Shown one piece after another: positions 35,088 to 47,900 of a DNA stretch of 64,000 nt. Source of the DNA: Primula veris (taxonomy: Eukaryota; Streptophyta; Magnoliopsida; Ericales; Primulaceae); assembly GCA_963682055.1 (NCBI GenBank), contig OY821740.1:36848795-36912794 (forward strand). Direction: 5' to 3'. A program made the translations under genes and the position numbers. Each line of letters begins with the position of its first letter. The first letter of the stretch is position 1. Under the pieces are notes generated by a model. The model had not been told where the DNA came from, did no database searches, and was given only the letters and a program-made list of their open reading frames with translations.

Positions 35088-38000
35088 TTATAAGTCGTAT
35101 CTGATATTCCAACGGCCATTTGAGTCGACATTGAGCGCCCAATTATTTTCCCTGATTTGCAAGTACGGTAACTGATATACAAACATGCAGACAAAAGAGA
35201 GAGAGAAAGGAGTTAAGCAACAATTTCTTCGAAGTAATGGTGAAATAATAAAAAGACAAATCTCGCGCATTAGCTATAACAAAAATAAAAAGAAAACGAT
35301 GAAAGTAGACACTGACTCAGATGATGAAATTAGTAAAACCTTTATATTATGTAGCTACTTGCAAGCCTTTATACTCTTACTAAATTGTATGTACTAAGTC
35401 ACGTGTCATAATAAAACCGAATGAGTATATCTTAGTTTGGACTCTAGGACGGTGAAAATGAGAAAATTTATTTTGTTGGCCATAAGATCCACCAAGAACA
35501 AAAGCATGGATCAAGGGGTCCTTGATAAAGATGGCTGGAGACGTATGGATCAAGCCCTGTATCGTCGGATCATGTTAAAACCAGATTTACCAGTTCCGCT
35601 CTTAAACAGCTTTTAAATTTTAATGACCCGTTTAAGAAAAAAAGAATTTGAGAGGGATCCAATTAATAAAGGATGTAAATCCTTCTTATTACCAAAGGGA
35701 TACAAAAGTAAAAACCATAAGAGACATAACGAGTACGTACACAACACTAAACCATATAAAATCATGTTGACATTTTTTTTCCTCAATCATATAAAAAATA
35801 TAGCCCTTTTATGTAAACAGTTTAGTGACGTTAGTCTGCCAATATCAAGAAAATAATCGATCCTTTATTCCATTCATATTAGTCAAGGTACAATTTCTCC
35901 AATGTGCTAGGATCAGATTAATATTTTCGATTCTTCGGATCCTTTGGTACACCAAATAAACTGTGTCAATGAATAGATTTTGAATTTTTACCTGGTCAAG
36001 GAGATCAAACCCAGCTTTAAGTCTTAAATCTTGGTTCTTCTGAAAATTCAGAATGCCCCAAGTAAACTCAGCAGCTCCTGTTGACTTTCTCTATGAAAAT
36101 ACCAAAAATAGATAAAGAGCATCAGTAAAAGATGAACAGCAATCCACATATACTGATATAAGTAATGGTTCTTTCTTTACTTTGCACCAACAAATAAATG
36201 TAAATACAAATTTTAAAAGCTCACAAAGTATAAGTCCATTTGGGTTGGTTTAGAAGTTAAATTATCGAGAAGGTCCTCTGTAATTCTATTCAAGATGACT
36301 TATCTAAGCAAATTCGTATACCCATTTATTGCGAGCCTTCTATATTAAGGAAAAGGAAAAAAAAGAAGTTACCTAAGCAAACACTGTCACATTAAAAAAA
36401 AAAAAAGGAGTGGAATGAATAGGTTGCAAAACATGTTTAGGCAGTAAGAAATTGTTCCAAAAAAGAGTATCTCAAGACTAAAAAAGCGAAGCCAACCTCT
36501 CTAAATTCTTTGTCAACATCACACCGACCCTTGATAATAAAGCGTACCAAGCCATTATTTGTCACCGGAAACGCCTTCTTCCCACGAAAATGATAGCGGA
36601 GCTTTTCACGTTTATCATACTGCAGTCCCACACCAAGGCTAGCCGAAATCTACAAATAATGGGACTTTGTATAACTAAGTTGTCACAAGCATCTGGATTT
36701 TTATTTACGAAATTTAAATCATTGCTCAATTAAACTTTGAGACATACATCTGGATAGAAGTGCCTTATGGTTGCACTCAAGTGACTTGGAACTCCACTTT
36801 TTGTATCCAGCTCTCCACGAGCCTGGAGGACACAATAGAAACAAAAATTGATAAGAAAAAGAAAAAAAAAGGGTAAAACTAAGTTCGGAAAACATCCATG
36901 AACCAACAAGTGAAATAAAATATGAGTCGATACAATGAAATTGGTACTGTACAAGTGAAATAGAATATGAGTCAAAACTAAACGTGTTTATCACTTTATA
37001 TAAACGCATTCGCACAGAGTAGAAGCAGTATTTAAAAAAGTGGGAAAATTATCAATTCGTACTACGTATGTCAACCTTTTTCTTCCTCAAGAAACGTATC
37101 AAACTAATAGATTAACGGAAGCTAATACAAACAGTCAGGTTTACATATACACACACACATATATATATACACATAAATACAAATATGTAATTTTGCGGAG
37201 AGAGAGGGGGTGAGTATGCGAAGCATTGACTTTACGTTGAAATATGTGTTCTGCGAAAAAAATAGTTTGCAACATGTGTTTTTAATAATGTAGTTTGACT
37301 TTGACCTATAGTACTTTTTAGTCTTTATTCTATTACTATACTGCATATGCTCTAAGCTTTCAGCGGTAATCAGAGATAATTAAGCCTAATTGAAGCTAAT
37401 TGGGTTAATATGGTCACGAGTAAACAAAAAGCTGAGCTTAGAGTGGATCATGATTAATGTTCGAAAAAGAGAGAACCAATGGTGAGAAGGAGATTGAAGT
37501 GAAATATCCAAAATTCGATAAGGATTGATGTGTGAAGTAACTATGAATGGTCATTTAATTTCTATTTTGATGTCTTTGTAACTGTGAATATGCTTTGCAG
37601 TTTTCAACTACAGTACTAAACTCATAATTGAGAAATTTTATTTATGAACGCATTGGTTTACTTTCAGATGTTGATTAAGGAATTCTGCTGGACTATGGTT
37701 CACATAATTGAAGTCTAAAACATATACATGCAATTTTGCTTGGAAGTCATATCTGTAATATGTCAAATACTGCATTGTGAAATTATAGACCAACAAAAAG
37801 AAAAGTGAAAATGTCATCCCATTGCTAGTCACTTCAATTCATCACCTAACCTGACTTTTAGAACCTCAAGTTCGTTACAGAAACATCAATTTAGCATAAA
37901 TTAACATCATAAATGCATGCATTATAATTTATAAATCTATACCAGCACTGTCCCTATGTTACAAGTTTTATGTTCTAAAACTAAATAGCTAAAAGTATTG

Positions 38001-40476
38001 TCCATATGCTTCTATGACCTCTCAATTTACATAGTCAAGGCTTGTTGGTTTGCGGCTCTTAAGCAAACAAGCTGGTTTTGTTAGCTTAAAAATAGGTTCC
38101 CCCAGTTAAAAGTTTCTAGAATTATCAGGCCCAAAATCAGAATTCCTCAGATATTAAGCTGGGCATCCAAATGCAGTTCAGTTCTTTAGTAAAAAAGGGA
38201 AAAAAAACTTGAGCTTAAGTTTTGCAATCAAACAAGGTCAAGTTACCTTTTATCAGAAAAAGCAAAGATAAACACGATATGCATCTCTTTCTACCTTTAC
38301 TTGAACACAAAAAATACTTTGAACTACTCAAACTTATACTAATAGTTAATTATTCATGTGCTCTAATGACCTCTTCAAATTCTAATCACAGAATCAAAGA
38401 TAGACACGTATATCTCTCTCTGCCCTCAACACAAACACAGCTAATATTTTAAATTACCCAAATGCGCCCTTCATACATACAAAACATTTTACATATAGTT
38501 CATGCGCTACTATAACCTCTGCAACTTCCATTATCATAGACTGAGTGCTTGTTTGGTTGTCGATTTTAAGAAAATGAGCTGGACTGCCTTTTTTTTAAAT
38601 ACTATGTTCGAGTTTCGACTAGTTTAAAGTTGCTAGCTTTATCAGGCCAAAACTCTAGATTTACTCAAATTTTAAACTTTTCAACCAAACGAAGTTCAGG
38701 TGTCAAGTAAAAAAGCAAAAAACGCGAGCTTAAACTTTGTAACTAAACAAGGCATGATAATCTTTTATCAGTAAAATCAAAGATAGACACCTTACTTATC
38801 TCTTTCTACCTCCAACATGAAGCCACACAACCAATACTTGATTTACCATATTGAGCCCTCCATACATACGGAAAAATACATAAACTTATGCTAATAGATA
38901 AAGCATATTGTTCATGCTACCATGACCTCTTCAACTTTTATTATCACATCCTAATTTTCTTTTATCACCAAATCAAAGATAGAGATGATATGTATCACTC
39001 TCTAAGTCCAAATGAACACAACAAAATTCAACAATTGACGATATGCTACAATATGTATCAGACGATATGTCCTCTGATTAACCCACACATGAGCTGGTCA
39101 TACAAACAAAATTCAACAATTGACGATATAATCCCCTTGTTTGGTAAACTATAATTCTTAAGCTTATTATTTGTAAGCCCCGAAAAGTAGGTTTGCTTGT
39201 TCACAAAAAATACACTTATTTGCGTTTTCTTCAAGACATAAAAATATACTTCTTCGTACATAAAGAATTTCACAATACTTCTAATAAAGTATACTTTTCA
39301 ATCATATTACACTACTACCAAGTACCAAATACTTTTCAAGTAAAAAAAAAATCGTACTATTTCCAAAAAAAAAAGTAAACTTTTTAACAATACTAATTTT
39401 CCCTACAACTTTTTTTATGTTTATACCGAACAAACCTCTCCAGGATACTTTTCGACCTCCAACAAAAATATACTTTTGCACTTCTAAGAAACAGCCAACA
39501 GACGGCATTTACAGATATATATATATATATAATACGTATATAGGGGAGAAGAATAGAGTAATGCTATATGCACAATGTTATTTGCACAACATATACACAT
39601 AGTGATGACATGGCATACAACTCACCCAAAATATTACACTACTACCAAGTACCAACCATTTTTCATAATAAAATAAATTCACCCTATTTCCAAAGTATAC
39701 TTTTTAACAAATATTAAATTTCACTACAACTTTTTAATATTTCTCCCAAACAAACCTCTACAGACTACAGTACAAATTTCAACTTACAACAAAAAAATAA
39801 ACTTTTTAACAATACTCGTTTTTTAATATTTCTCCCAAACAAACCTCTACACTATACTTTTCAACCTCCGACAAAGAAAGTATACTTTTTCTGTTTTTCA
39901 CAATACTAATTCTCTTAACAACTTTTTTCACATTTCTACCAAACAAACCTCAACAGTATACTTTTCATTTTTCAACCTCCAACAGAAAAAAAGTAAACTT
40001 TTTAACACTACTAATTTGCACAGCTTTTTTATATTTCTACCCAACAAAAAAAAGTATACTTATTAACAATACTAATTTTCACAACAACATTTTTATATTT
40101 ATACCAAACAAACCTCTACACTATACTTTTCAACCTCCCAACAGTAAAAAAGCATACTTTTGCACTTCTATCCAAAAGACGGAAAATATATAAATAAATT
40201 TGTATACCTTTTAACAATATTAGTTTTCACAACTACTTTTTTAGTATATCTTTACCAAAAAAAAACCTCTACACTATACTCCAACAACAAAAAACATACT
40301 TTTAAACTTCTAAAAAACAGCCAAAAGACGGCATTTATAATATAATATAATATATATATATATATAGAGAGAGAGAGAGGGACCTGGAGGAAGGTAGAAT
40401 CGCCGAGAGCGAGTTTCTGTTTAGCGTGAAATCTGATTGCTTTTGAGTCTCCTCCATATCTTATCGATGTCTCCAT
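35088..40476 (-). CDS. OEP21: Outer envelope pore protein 21 (OEP21)
   Basis: Rectifying anion channel of the chloroplast outer envelope that passes triose phosphate and phosphate, as known for pea and Arabidopsis OEP21. Five exons in coding order: 40476-40384, 36822-36748, 36649-36497, 36090-35992, 35171-35088. All are joined in phase 0, giving 167 aa. Diagnostic segments are [20 protein letters not shown] at the N terminus, [72 protein letters not shown] and the C-terminal [20 protein letters not shown]. The short, alternating hydrophobic pattern fits a beta-barrel, with no signal peptide. The 3.6-kb first intron is full of repeats. The ATG directly follows a (TA)n(GA)n leader. Confidence 0.95.
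38037..38242. repeat. Small inverted-repeat element, TTTGGTTGCAGCTTTTAAG family
   Basis: The left end CTTGTTGGTTTGCGGCTCTT and the right end TTAAGTTTTGCAATCAAACA are inverted repeats, with an internal TCAGGCC word. It lies in OEP21 intron 1. Confidence 0.6.
38548..38755. repeat. Small inverted-repeat element, second copy in OEP21 intron 1
   Basis: Left end CTTGTTTGGTTGTCGATTTT, right end AAACTTTGTAACTAAACAAG, internal TATCAGGCC. It is about 300 bp from the copy at 38037. Confidence 0.65.
39385..40345. repeat. Degenerate minisatellite in OEP21 intron 1
   Basis: Roughly eight imperfect tandem copies of a unit of about 100-120 bp. Each carries versions of AACAATACTAATTTTC, TATTTCTACCAAACAAACCT, CTACACTATACTTTTCAACC and TCCAACAAAAAAGTA. 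The first and last units both end with AAACAGCCAACAGACGGCAT-like sequence followed by a TA microsatellite (39487 and 40316), so the block ends resemble each other. Confidence 0.75.
40338..40380. repeat. (TA)n(GA)n microsatellite just inside OEP21 intron 1
   Basis: On the plus strand it reads TATATA then GAGAGA, ending three bases before the exon 1 donor. It mirrors the array on the other side of exon 1. Confidence 0.9.

Positions 40477-40532
<56 letters not shown>
40477..40532 (-). promoter_or_regulatory. (TA)n(GA)n leader microsatellite of OEP21
   Basis: On the coding strand a TATATA tract is followed by a GAGAGA tract that ends next to the ATG at 40476. GA tracts in plant leaders can bind BASIC PENTACYSTEINE factors; function here is inferred. 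The TA tract could also act as a core promoter. Confidence 0.5.
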
Positions 40533-40535
<3 letters not shown>

Positions 40536-40704
40536 GGTTTTTAGAGAGAGAAACAGTAGTAGACTGATAACACACGTTATCGGCGGAGATGATAAAGATT
40601 AAAAGAGACTGGTTTTTATAGCTTTTATCTATTTGGTCCTTTTAGTTTAATTCTACGCACATTTAACCTCACAACTCTCCATATGGTTGTAATTTAAGTA
40701 CGTA

Positions 40705-40940
40705 CCTCTCTCCGTTCTCGTTTAATTATCCACTACCGAACTACGTGTAATTTTGACCGGCTTATAACTTGTATCAAAGTTGTTGAAATGTATTTTTTTA
40801 AAATCTAATTATAAAATTTAACATTTGAACTATACGATCAGCTTTTGAAAATTTTCATTCCGATAATTTTGATAGAAGTTATTTGCCGATCAAAATTGCA
40901 CGTAGTTTCGTAGTAGATAATTAAATAGTAACCGAGGGGG
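40705..40940. mobile_element. Stowaway-like MITE upstream of OEP21
   Basis: Flanked by TA on both sides. The left arm has TTTAATTATCCACTACCGAA, CTACGTGTAATTTTGACCGG. The right arm read inward has TTTAATTATCTACTACGAAA, CTACGTGCAATTTTGATCGG. It is about 236 bp and nearly palindromic. A related, more decayed copy lies at 55743. Confidence 0.75.
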
Positions 40941-41990
40941 TATTAGAATATTAGTGAGTGAAAATGAGAGAGAGTTTGGCCAGCCCAAGTATAAATCAAT
41001 TTGCGTGGGCGGTCCTAAGATTTTATCACCTCGGTTCTGTTAAATTTTCGTCACCTATTTTTCTCAGAATGCTGAAGAAAATAAGATTTACGTCATGATC
41101 ACTTCTCAGTCCGTCAGTACCTAACATAAAGGGATGATATGGTCCTCATGGTTTAACTCGAGACATATTTAATCTGTCAACTAGTCAAATTGTGATGATT
41201 GGTGCCGACTTTAGTTTCATATTTAATTAGTGGAGATGAGATAGATAAATAATATTGGGTTTTATCTTAGGGTAATTCAGTTTCATCCAAATTACATTTA
41301 GTTTTTCTAGGAGTCCCAATGTTTTTTTAATTTTTGTTAAGGTGCTGGACTAAATTCTAAAGACCGAGTTTTTTTGGACTCATTACATCACTAATCTACA
41401 TAGTTTAAGCCTATTTGGTCCTATTTGTGTAAGTAAAGAGAGATTTAATCTCACAAGTATTAATATGGTGATAATTGGCCGCTGTTCTATTCTGGAGTTT
41501 CGCATTTTATTAGTGGAAATGATAATTAATTAACCTTGTTTTTTGCTACAGATAAATCAGTTTGATACGGAAAACATTTTGGCTTCGGTTATTAGCCAAA
41601 CAGAACTAAAAGAAGCCGAGTACTTCTAATCGGTGTGGCTTGTAGTTTCGATAATAAAAAAAAATAAGCCGGTTTTTACTCACTTTTAGCAAAAGCAGTC
41701 AACCTTTTCCTGTTTTCCATCCTTGTTTCTTGTGCAAATCGGAATGTTAGATGCAAGAAAATGATATTCATGCAAGTCATACGTTCAAGATCACAATAGT
41801 GTGCTAACCGATTAGTCAAACTACGTTTAACATAACCCTTAACTAATCATAAGAAAAAGTCACAATTTAATAATTAAAAGAAAAACCTACAATCAATACA
41901 AGAGTTAATGTTTAACTAATCCTACCATCAACAATGATACCTAACTCTAAATAACAAATCAATGTTTCTTCAAGTGGAAACGATATTTTC
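40941..41990. other. Intergenic region between OEP21 promoter and PAT18-like 3' end
   Basis: AT-rich; no ORF or repeat was recognised. Confidence 0.45.
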
Positions 41991-44900
41991 TCAAGGCAAT
42001 CTCGAACTAGATCGATTTTGCTGCGAATCACTAGGAACAAACACAGGTAACTGACCACCCCTTTGAGACCTTCCTTGTTGATAGTAGCTCGATGTTGCGC
42101 TCCCCGCTCTTTCTCCTCCAGGCCCACCAAAAAATATTGTATGCCCTGCATACGTATTGTCGGCCCCTACACCATGCGTATATGTAGATACAAACCGACC
42201 AGCTTCTTGATCCCACACCACCGATGCTCTTGTGCTCTCGTTTACACGCGATGAATTTCCACCCATGGGTATTCTTGATAAACCCTCATTTACAACCACA
42301 GGTTCATTTCTTTCACTTGCTCGGGTTGAAAATGGAGATTGGTTAGCTGAGGACTGGTACACGGGGTTAAAGTGGTCTCGATTTTGGTCTAAAGGAGAAG
42401 GGGTGAGGTTAAAATTAGGGTGTGGGCTACTCAAGTTACTAAATGTGTTCATTGGGCTTGTTTGGCCGCTCATGTTGGTGCTCGATAAGTGGTCGTTCTC
42501 GTGAGGGTGGTTTTTGGAGTTCATTGGACGAAGAACTGACGAAGAAGCTCGAGCTTTTTCACCAGCTTTGATAGCTTCGTTTGAATTTAATTTTGCTAAT
42601 CTCCAGGCGCTTATACGGATAGGTTGTTGGGGTAACTTTCCTTTATTATGTAAAGCATCTGGATCTACAGTTGATGGTAGACGACCTGGATCCAGGTGCG
42701 GAATGATTTCATCCTGTATATAGATATTTTAGATCAGTGGTGCTAATTAGCCAGACAATCCAGCCAGACTCCATACCCGACTTGTCATAAAACATGAAAA
42801 AAATTAAAGACAATTTGCATCTCTCGGTTTGTTTGTGTCTTTTACATCAAAAGTTTTCACATATTCTGCAAAATGTTGTGTCAATTGAGTGAATGGATAA
42901 GAGGAAGATATGAAAAAAATGTATAAACGAATTATGACTATAATAATGAAAGCACTCACTACACAACAATTTTGTTGACATGTGCAACAGTGCAAATACT
43001 ATTATGAATTACATCAAATGTTAATATGTAGCTTCCATAGACTTCTTTACATAAAAAATGTTTTTTTTTAATAAGTCGGGCAAGACGTCGGTGTTAAATT
43101 GTCTGGCTCATTAGCTTTATTGATTTTAGATATACTACACGTAAGGCTGAGATATTTGAAACAAATATCATAAAACAATATCAAAAAGATCTCAAGTTGT
43201 GATAGACATACGCAACTGATGTCTCAGTGAAAGATAAATTTTCATGCCATCAAGTTAGAGTTTATTTCTTTGTTTTTTATTGCAGGATTTAAACAATTAA
43301 GCTGGAATTATTTAAGGTTCACAAAAGGTCAAGGTTTATCCAGTATTTAGCCAAAATTAAAAAAAGCTGTAGCCAGATAAGAGTTTAGGAAGCATGTATA
43401 TTTTCAAAGTGGAGAAAAAAACATAGCTAACACAATACAAGAATCACAAGAAGAAATTTAGTTTTGATATAAGAGAAAATGTCTACATCAAATAGCCAAA
43501 GACTAATATACTCAACCTACAGAATGAAAAACTGATACTCCCGACTCGTACAATAAGTGGTATGCTGCAATTTGCTAATTTAGTACTCACATGTTAAGAT
43601 TTAAGGAAAATGAAATTTACATAAACAAAATATATACACATGTTTATGATCACCTAATAAACTGCCTATTCTTTCTTCACTTTTACGAATATGAAAAAAG
43701 ATGGAACCTTCAAAACGCTGATCATTCTGTACTGATCTAATAATGTTTGTAGATAAAAACGACATTATAATATCGGAAATTCGGTTTTAAACATGCAAGC
43801 ATATATTAAAAACTATACGATCAACAAAATGTAATATATATATGAGTACCAAGATAACATCATTCATAATATTAATCGTTTTATATCTTGATTGAGTAGT
43901 ATTTGTAGAAGTTTACAGTGCTGATGCATAGATAAAAACTAAAGAGGCAGTAAACACTTTCTTATTTACCTGATGGTCCATAAATATTCTTGGAGGGGTA
44001 CACCAAGCGCCTTTGTAAGGAAGTCCCTTCCCCAAAGAGCTCCTCCCGCTAACAGCGGTAACAGCAGAACTTGTAGGTGAAGATGGGTAGCTGAGCTGAT
44101 CACCACCGTCCAAAGATGGTCCAGGTGGTTCGCTTTGTGCCCTCATGGCAACAACATATTCGTATGTTGTTATACCCTATAAATATATATTAGAAGACAT
44201 GTTATTGTAAAGGTTAAAATGAAAATAAAATGCCTCCCCCTAACAGCCCCGGATTAAAGCAACATTACTTTTGACATGGTTTAAAAACAAGCAGAGGTTC
44301 TGGTTTAAGTCTGGTTGCTACCAGGGCCTTGTCGGGTTGCTAATTTAAGCTCAGAATTTCACTTTATGGCTTAAAAGGTAGAGTGTATCTTTATTGAGCA
44401 GCTTAAATTTTGAACTTCTCTGGTTTTTGGCGAAAAAAGGCTAGAAGCTTTTTTAACCCAGCTTTTTTCTCAACCTCAAAAGATTCACCATTTTGGCTTA
44501 AAGCTAGTAGCTACAGCCAGACAAGCTACAAGAAGGGGGAGCGTTCAAATTAATAGATAATTTTACCTAGTTTTGCTGCAAAGTTTATGCAAATAAACTG
44601 ATTTTTTTGAAGTTGAGTAACATGCTAGGGCTCATCCAGCTTAAACGTTCTAGCTTCTTAAGGCAAAAGGTAGAAAAGCTAATCTTTTAAGCTGATCAAA
44701 CAAAAGCAGTCCAGGTCTAAAGGAAACTGTTCATAGAAGCTGCAACCGATCAAGGCCATCTGTTCCTCTACAGAGAAGATAAAGAGAGAGACAGAAAAGA
44801 GATCACAGTGAAACATACCTTACGAATCAGGATTATGTGGAAAAAGAATAGTTCTCCCAATGGAATGATAGCAAGAAAAGAAAGAACTGTGCAAAAGGCC

Positions 44901-47900
44901 TGAAATAAGGAAATCATATACTCTAATGAGAACATAAAGGTTAAAACTTAAAACTAACACAATCATCAACATTGTAACTTTGTATACTTGAATACTTCAT
45001 TCAAGCATTCAATAAATGGTCAGGTTTACTACATTTCCACCACTCACTTTAACTTTTTCTTGCCCTTAATATTGCAATATGGGATTGTATTTTATTCATA
45101 AGAACTCAAGAACTCCCATCAAACTATCTTTATAATACCCATCTCCAAAATTCTACTTTACTTGTTTGACGTCAACTTTGTAATAGTGTATCCAACAGCA
45201 ATTGGCACGCCATTTTCGAGCACCCCGCCATTGGAGAGAAAACTTTAAAATATTATACATAATTCTAACCGAGAAGAAAAATGCAGCGACAGATTGGATA
45301 TATCTAGTCCGCAACTCACAAATAAATACTTAAATTATTTTGAAACTATAGAAAGTAGTAAAGGACGTATCAGCAAGCAAATCGAGTTTGATAAAGTACC
45401 ACAACAGTAGCAAAAGGAGGCCTGGAAAATCCAACCCCTAGCCTCTCGGTAATTTGATTCTCCATAGCTTTTTTATCAGCAAAGCATCGGACAAAGACGG
45501 CTATGCCAACTCCGCACTCAAGAGTAAGCTGATACACATGTATGAATGTATAAGCTTTAACCATACACAAACAAGTCCCCTTGTAAAAAGTCAGATACCC
45601 AAATAAGCATTTTACACTTACCCAGAGAAGGCTCATTGCCATAAGACATACAAATGTGATGTAGTTTTTTCTCCCCACGCAGTTATTCAACCACTGCAAC
45701 AAAAATCATTAAAAGATAAGTCAAATCAAAACATTCTCCAGGTTTAAAGAAAACACTTGACTGTTAAGGTTTTTTAAAGGAAAAGTGACCATAATACAAT
45801 ATCGACAAAATTACAAAGGATTTTTTTCTTTCATTCATCACATTTTTATTTGGTAGCTTGCGTGTCTACATAATGAAATTAATAAACTAACCCGACAGTG
45901 ATGATCAAATCCATCAACACATTTGTCGCAGCTTCTGCAATGTTTACTAAACTTTCTAACCTGTAAAATGCCAGAATAACAATCTATATCGTCATCTTAG
46001 GAAAGTAAAATAAATTTTGACAAAAAGGAAAGAATTTTTCGGCAGAGAAACTCATCGAGTCTAGGAATCTCTCTCATTATTGCCCTTTAACCCCCTCATT
46101 CTTTCTTCATTTTTATTGAAAAATAATGCAAAAGTAGGAATTGTTAAGAGACCAGAGATTACAGCTTATTCTGTTCTAGTTCTCAGGCATGTTTGGTTGC
46201 AGCTTTCAAGCCAGTCTTAATCGCTAGTTTGCTTAAAATTGGATAACATCTGGTTGATCAGATTTAAACTGACTTTCCTGGTTTTAGCCTGAAAAAGCTA
46301 GTAGCTTTTAAGGTGGACGAACCCATTTTTTTTTTATCAACCTCAAAAGATTCACCTTATTTACTTCAAGCTGCCACCACATACAAGTCCTTAATCTTTT
46401 CAAGTCTATGCATAAACCCCATCACTAGGCACTTTTGTGGCTCAATCACATACGTAAAAAAACAATGGCCAAACAACTTTTTGTACCATGGAACCCTTTT
46501 TCAAATAAAAATAATTAACCTCAGAGTGGCATAAAGTGCAAAACAAGCCCTCCTCTCCATCTTGTGGCATAAGAAGATGTTCATCTTTGCGACAATCTTC
46601 CCAAACAAGAAAACCACAAAAGAAACCTCCGACTTTAGCACAACAACTCGAATCTTCCTTTCCATATCTCAATACTTCTTTTCTAGGTTCCGCAACAGAG
46701 GATGCTGTCCCTAATTATGACTCAAAATATCATTAAACTAGGCCATAGTAGCCTCAAGTACTCAAAACAAAAAAAGGGTTGAACTAATAAAAACTACGGT
46801 TTTGTGTGATATCATCTTTAACGCTAGTTTTCGTTATCTTTTTTTCCAGTTCTAGACAAGATCTAGAAAATTGGATCAACGAGACATTAAAGAAGAAAAG
46901 GGCATTAGAAAAACATCACTAATAGAGAAGTAAAAAACCATAACTACAAACGACTTAACCTTTGAAAATCTTGGAAACATTTTCCTGAATCTCTTAAAAT
47001 CATGTTATATAAAATTTGATCCCAGAAGGTAAGACGACGTAGATTTGTAAAAACCGTACTTATTACTGATATATCACATCATTTAACTTTAAACAAACAC
47101 ACTTTTTAGTTCATCTATTTGTTTCTCCGGTATACAAGCCAAATGAAACTGCAATAAGAACTATGCTAATTGCTATAGAGCTTAATGCAATATGTTTTGC
47201 CAAGTGCACAATCATTTAAAGCTTTTATCAATCTGATGAAAATATTTGGAGAATCGAAGGAGAATATTAAAAAGGCTACAAGTAAATTTTCCACTAATGT
47301 TTTTGGTAGATGGGTACCACATACCTTTTTGCCTCGGCCATTGTTTCACTCAAACTAAACCAAAGGTAAAAGAATAAAAGAAAGTAGTTGAGCATTCATG
47401 GAGGTGTATATTCATGTCCCTCACATAAGTTATAGTGTTATACACATGAGATAATGGTATTAAAGGTATTTCCTCAATACACTAACCTGGTAATGCTAAT
47501 TCATTATGTGACCGATAAGTTGATGACTTGTCATCTTCAACCAAAATTCCTGGATCGGCAGGATCAATGGCTGTGGATCTAACATAGAGGATAAAAACAC
47601 CGAGAGCCTGGAAGTACGAATGAAAACAGTTAACCACCAGAAACTAAGTAAAATCAGGATATCTTAGGCTTGTTTGTGCTTACCAGTACCGAATACACTC
47701 CCATAGCCACATATTCGTATACAGCTTTTCCAAGAAAAGGAACAAAAAAGGCGTAGAATGCTATAGATAGCAAGAAAAATACGGTTATGGCAACAACCTG
47801 TGTCAAGGAAGTAATAGTGAGCAAAAATAAGTAGGAGTGAAATCCTTATAAGGTGAACACTGAATTTATTTAAAAGTTCTGCCAGTAGCTAGAAATAATA

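Noticed and set aside
36719..37015. Minus-strand ORFs reading through OEP21 exon 2
   Set aside because: Wrong frame; the true exon 2 (36822-36748) gives the conserved [14 protein letters not shown] sequence.
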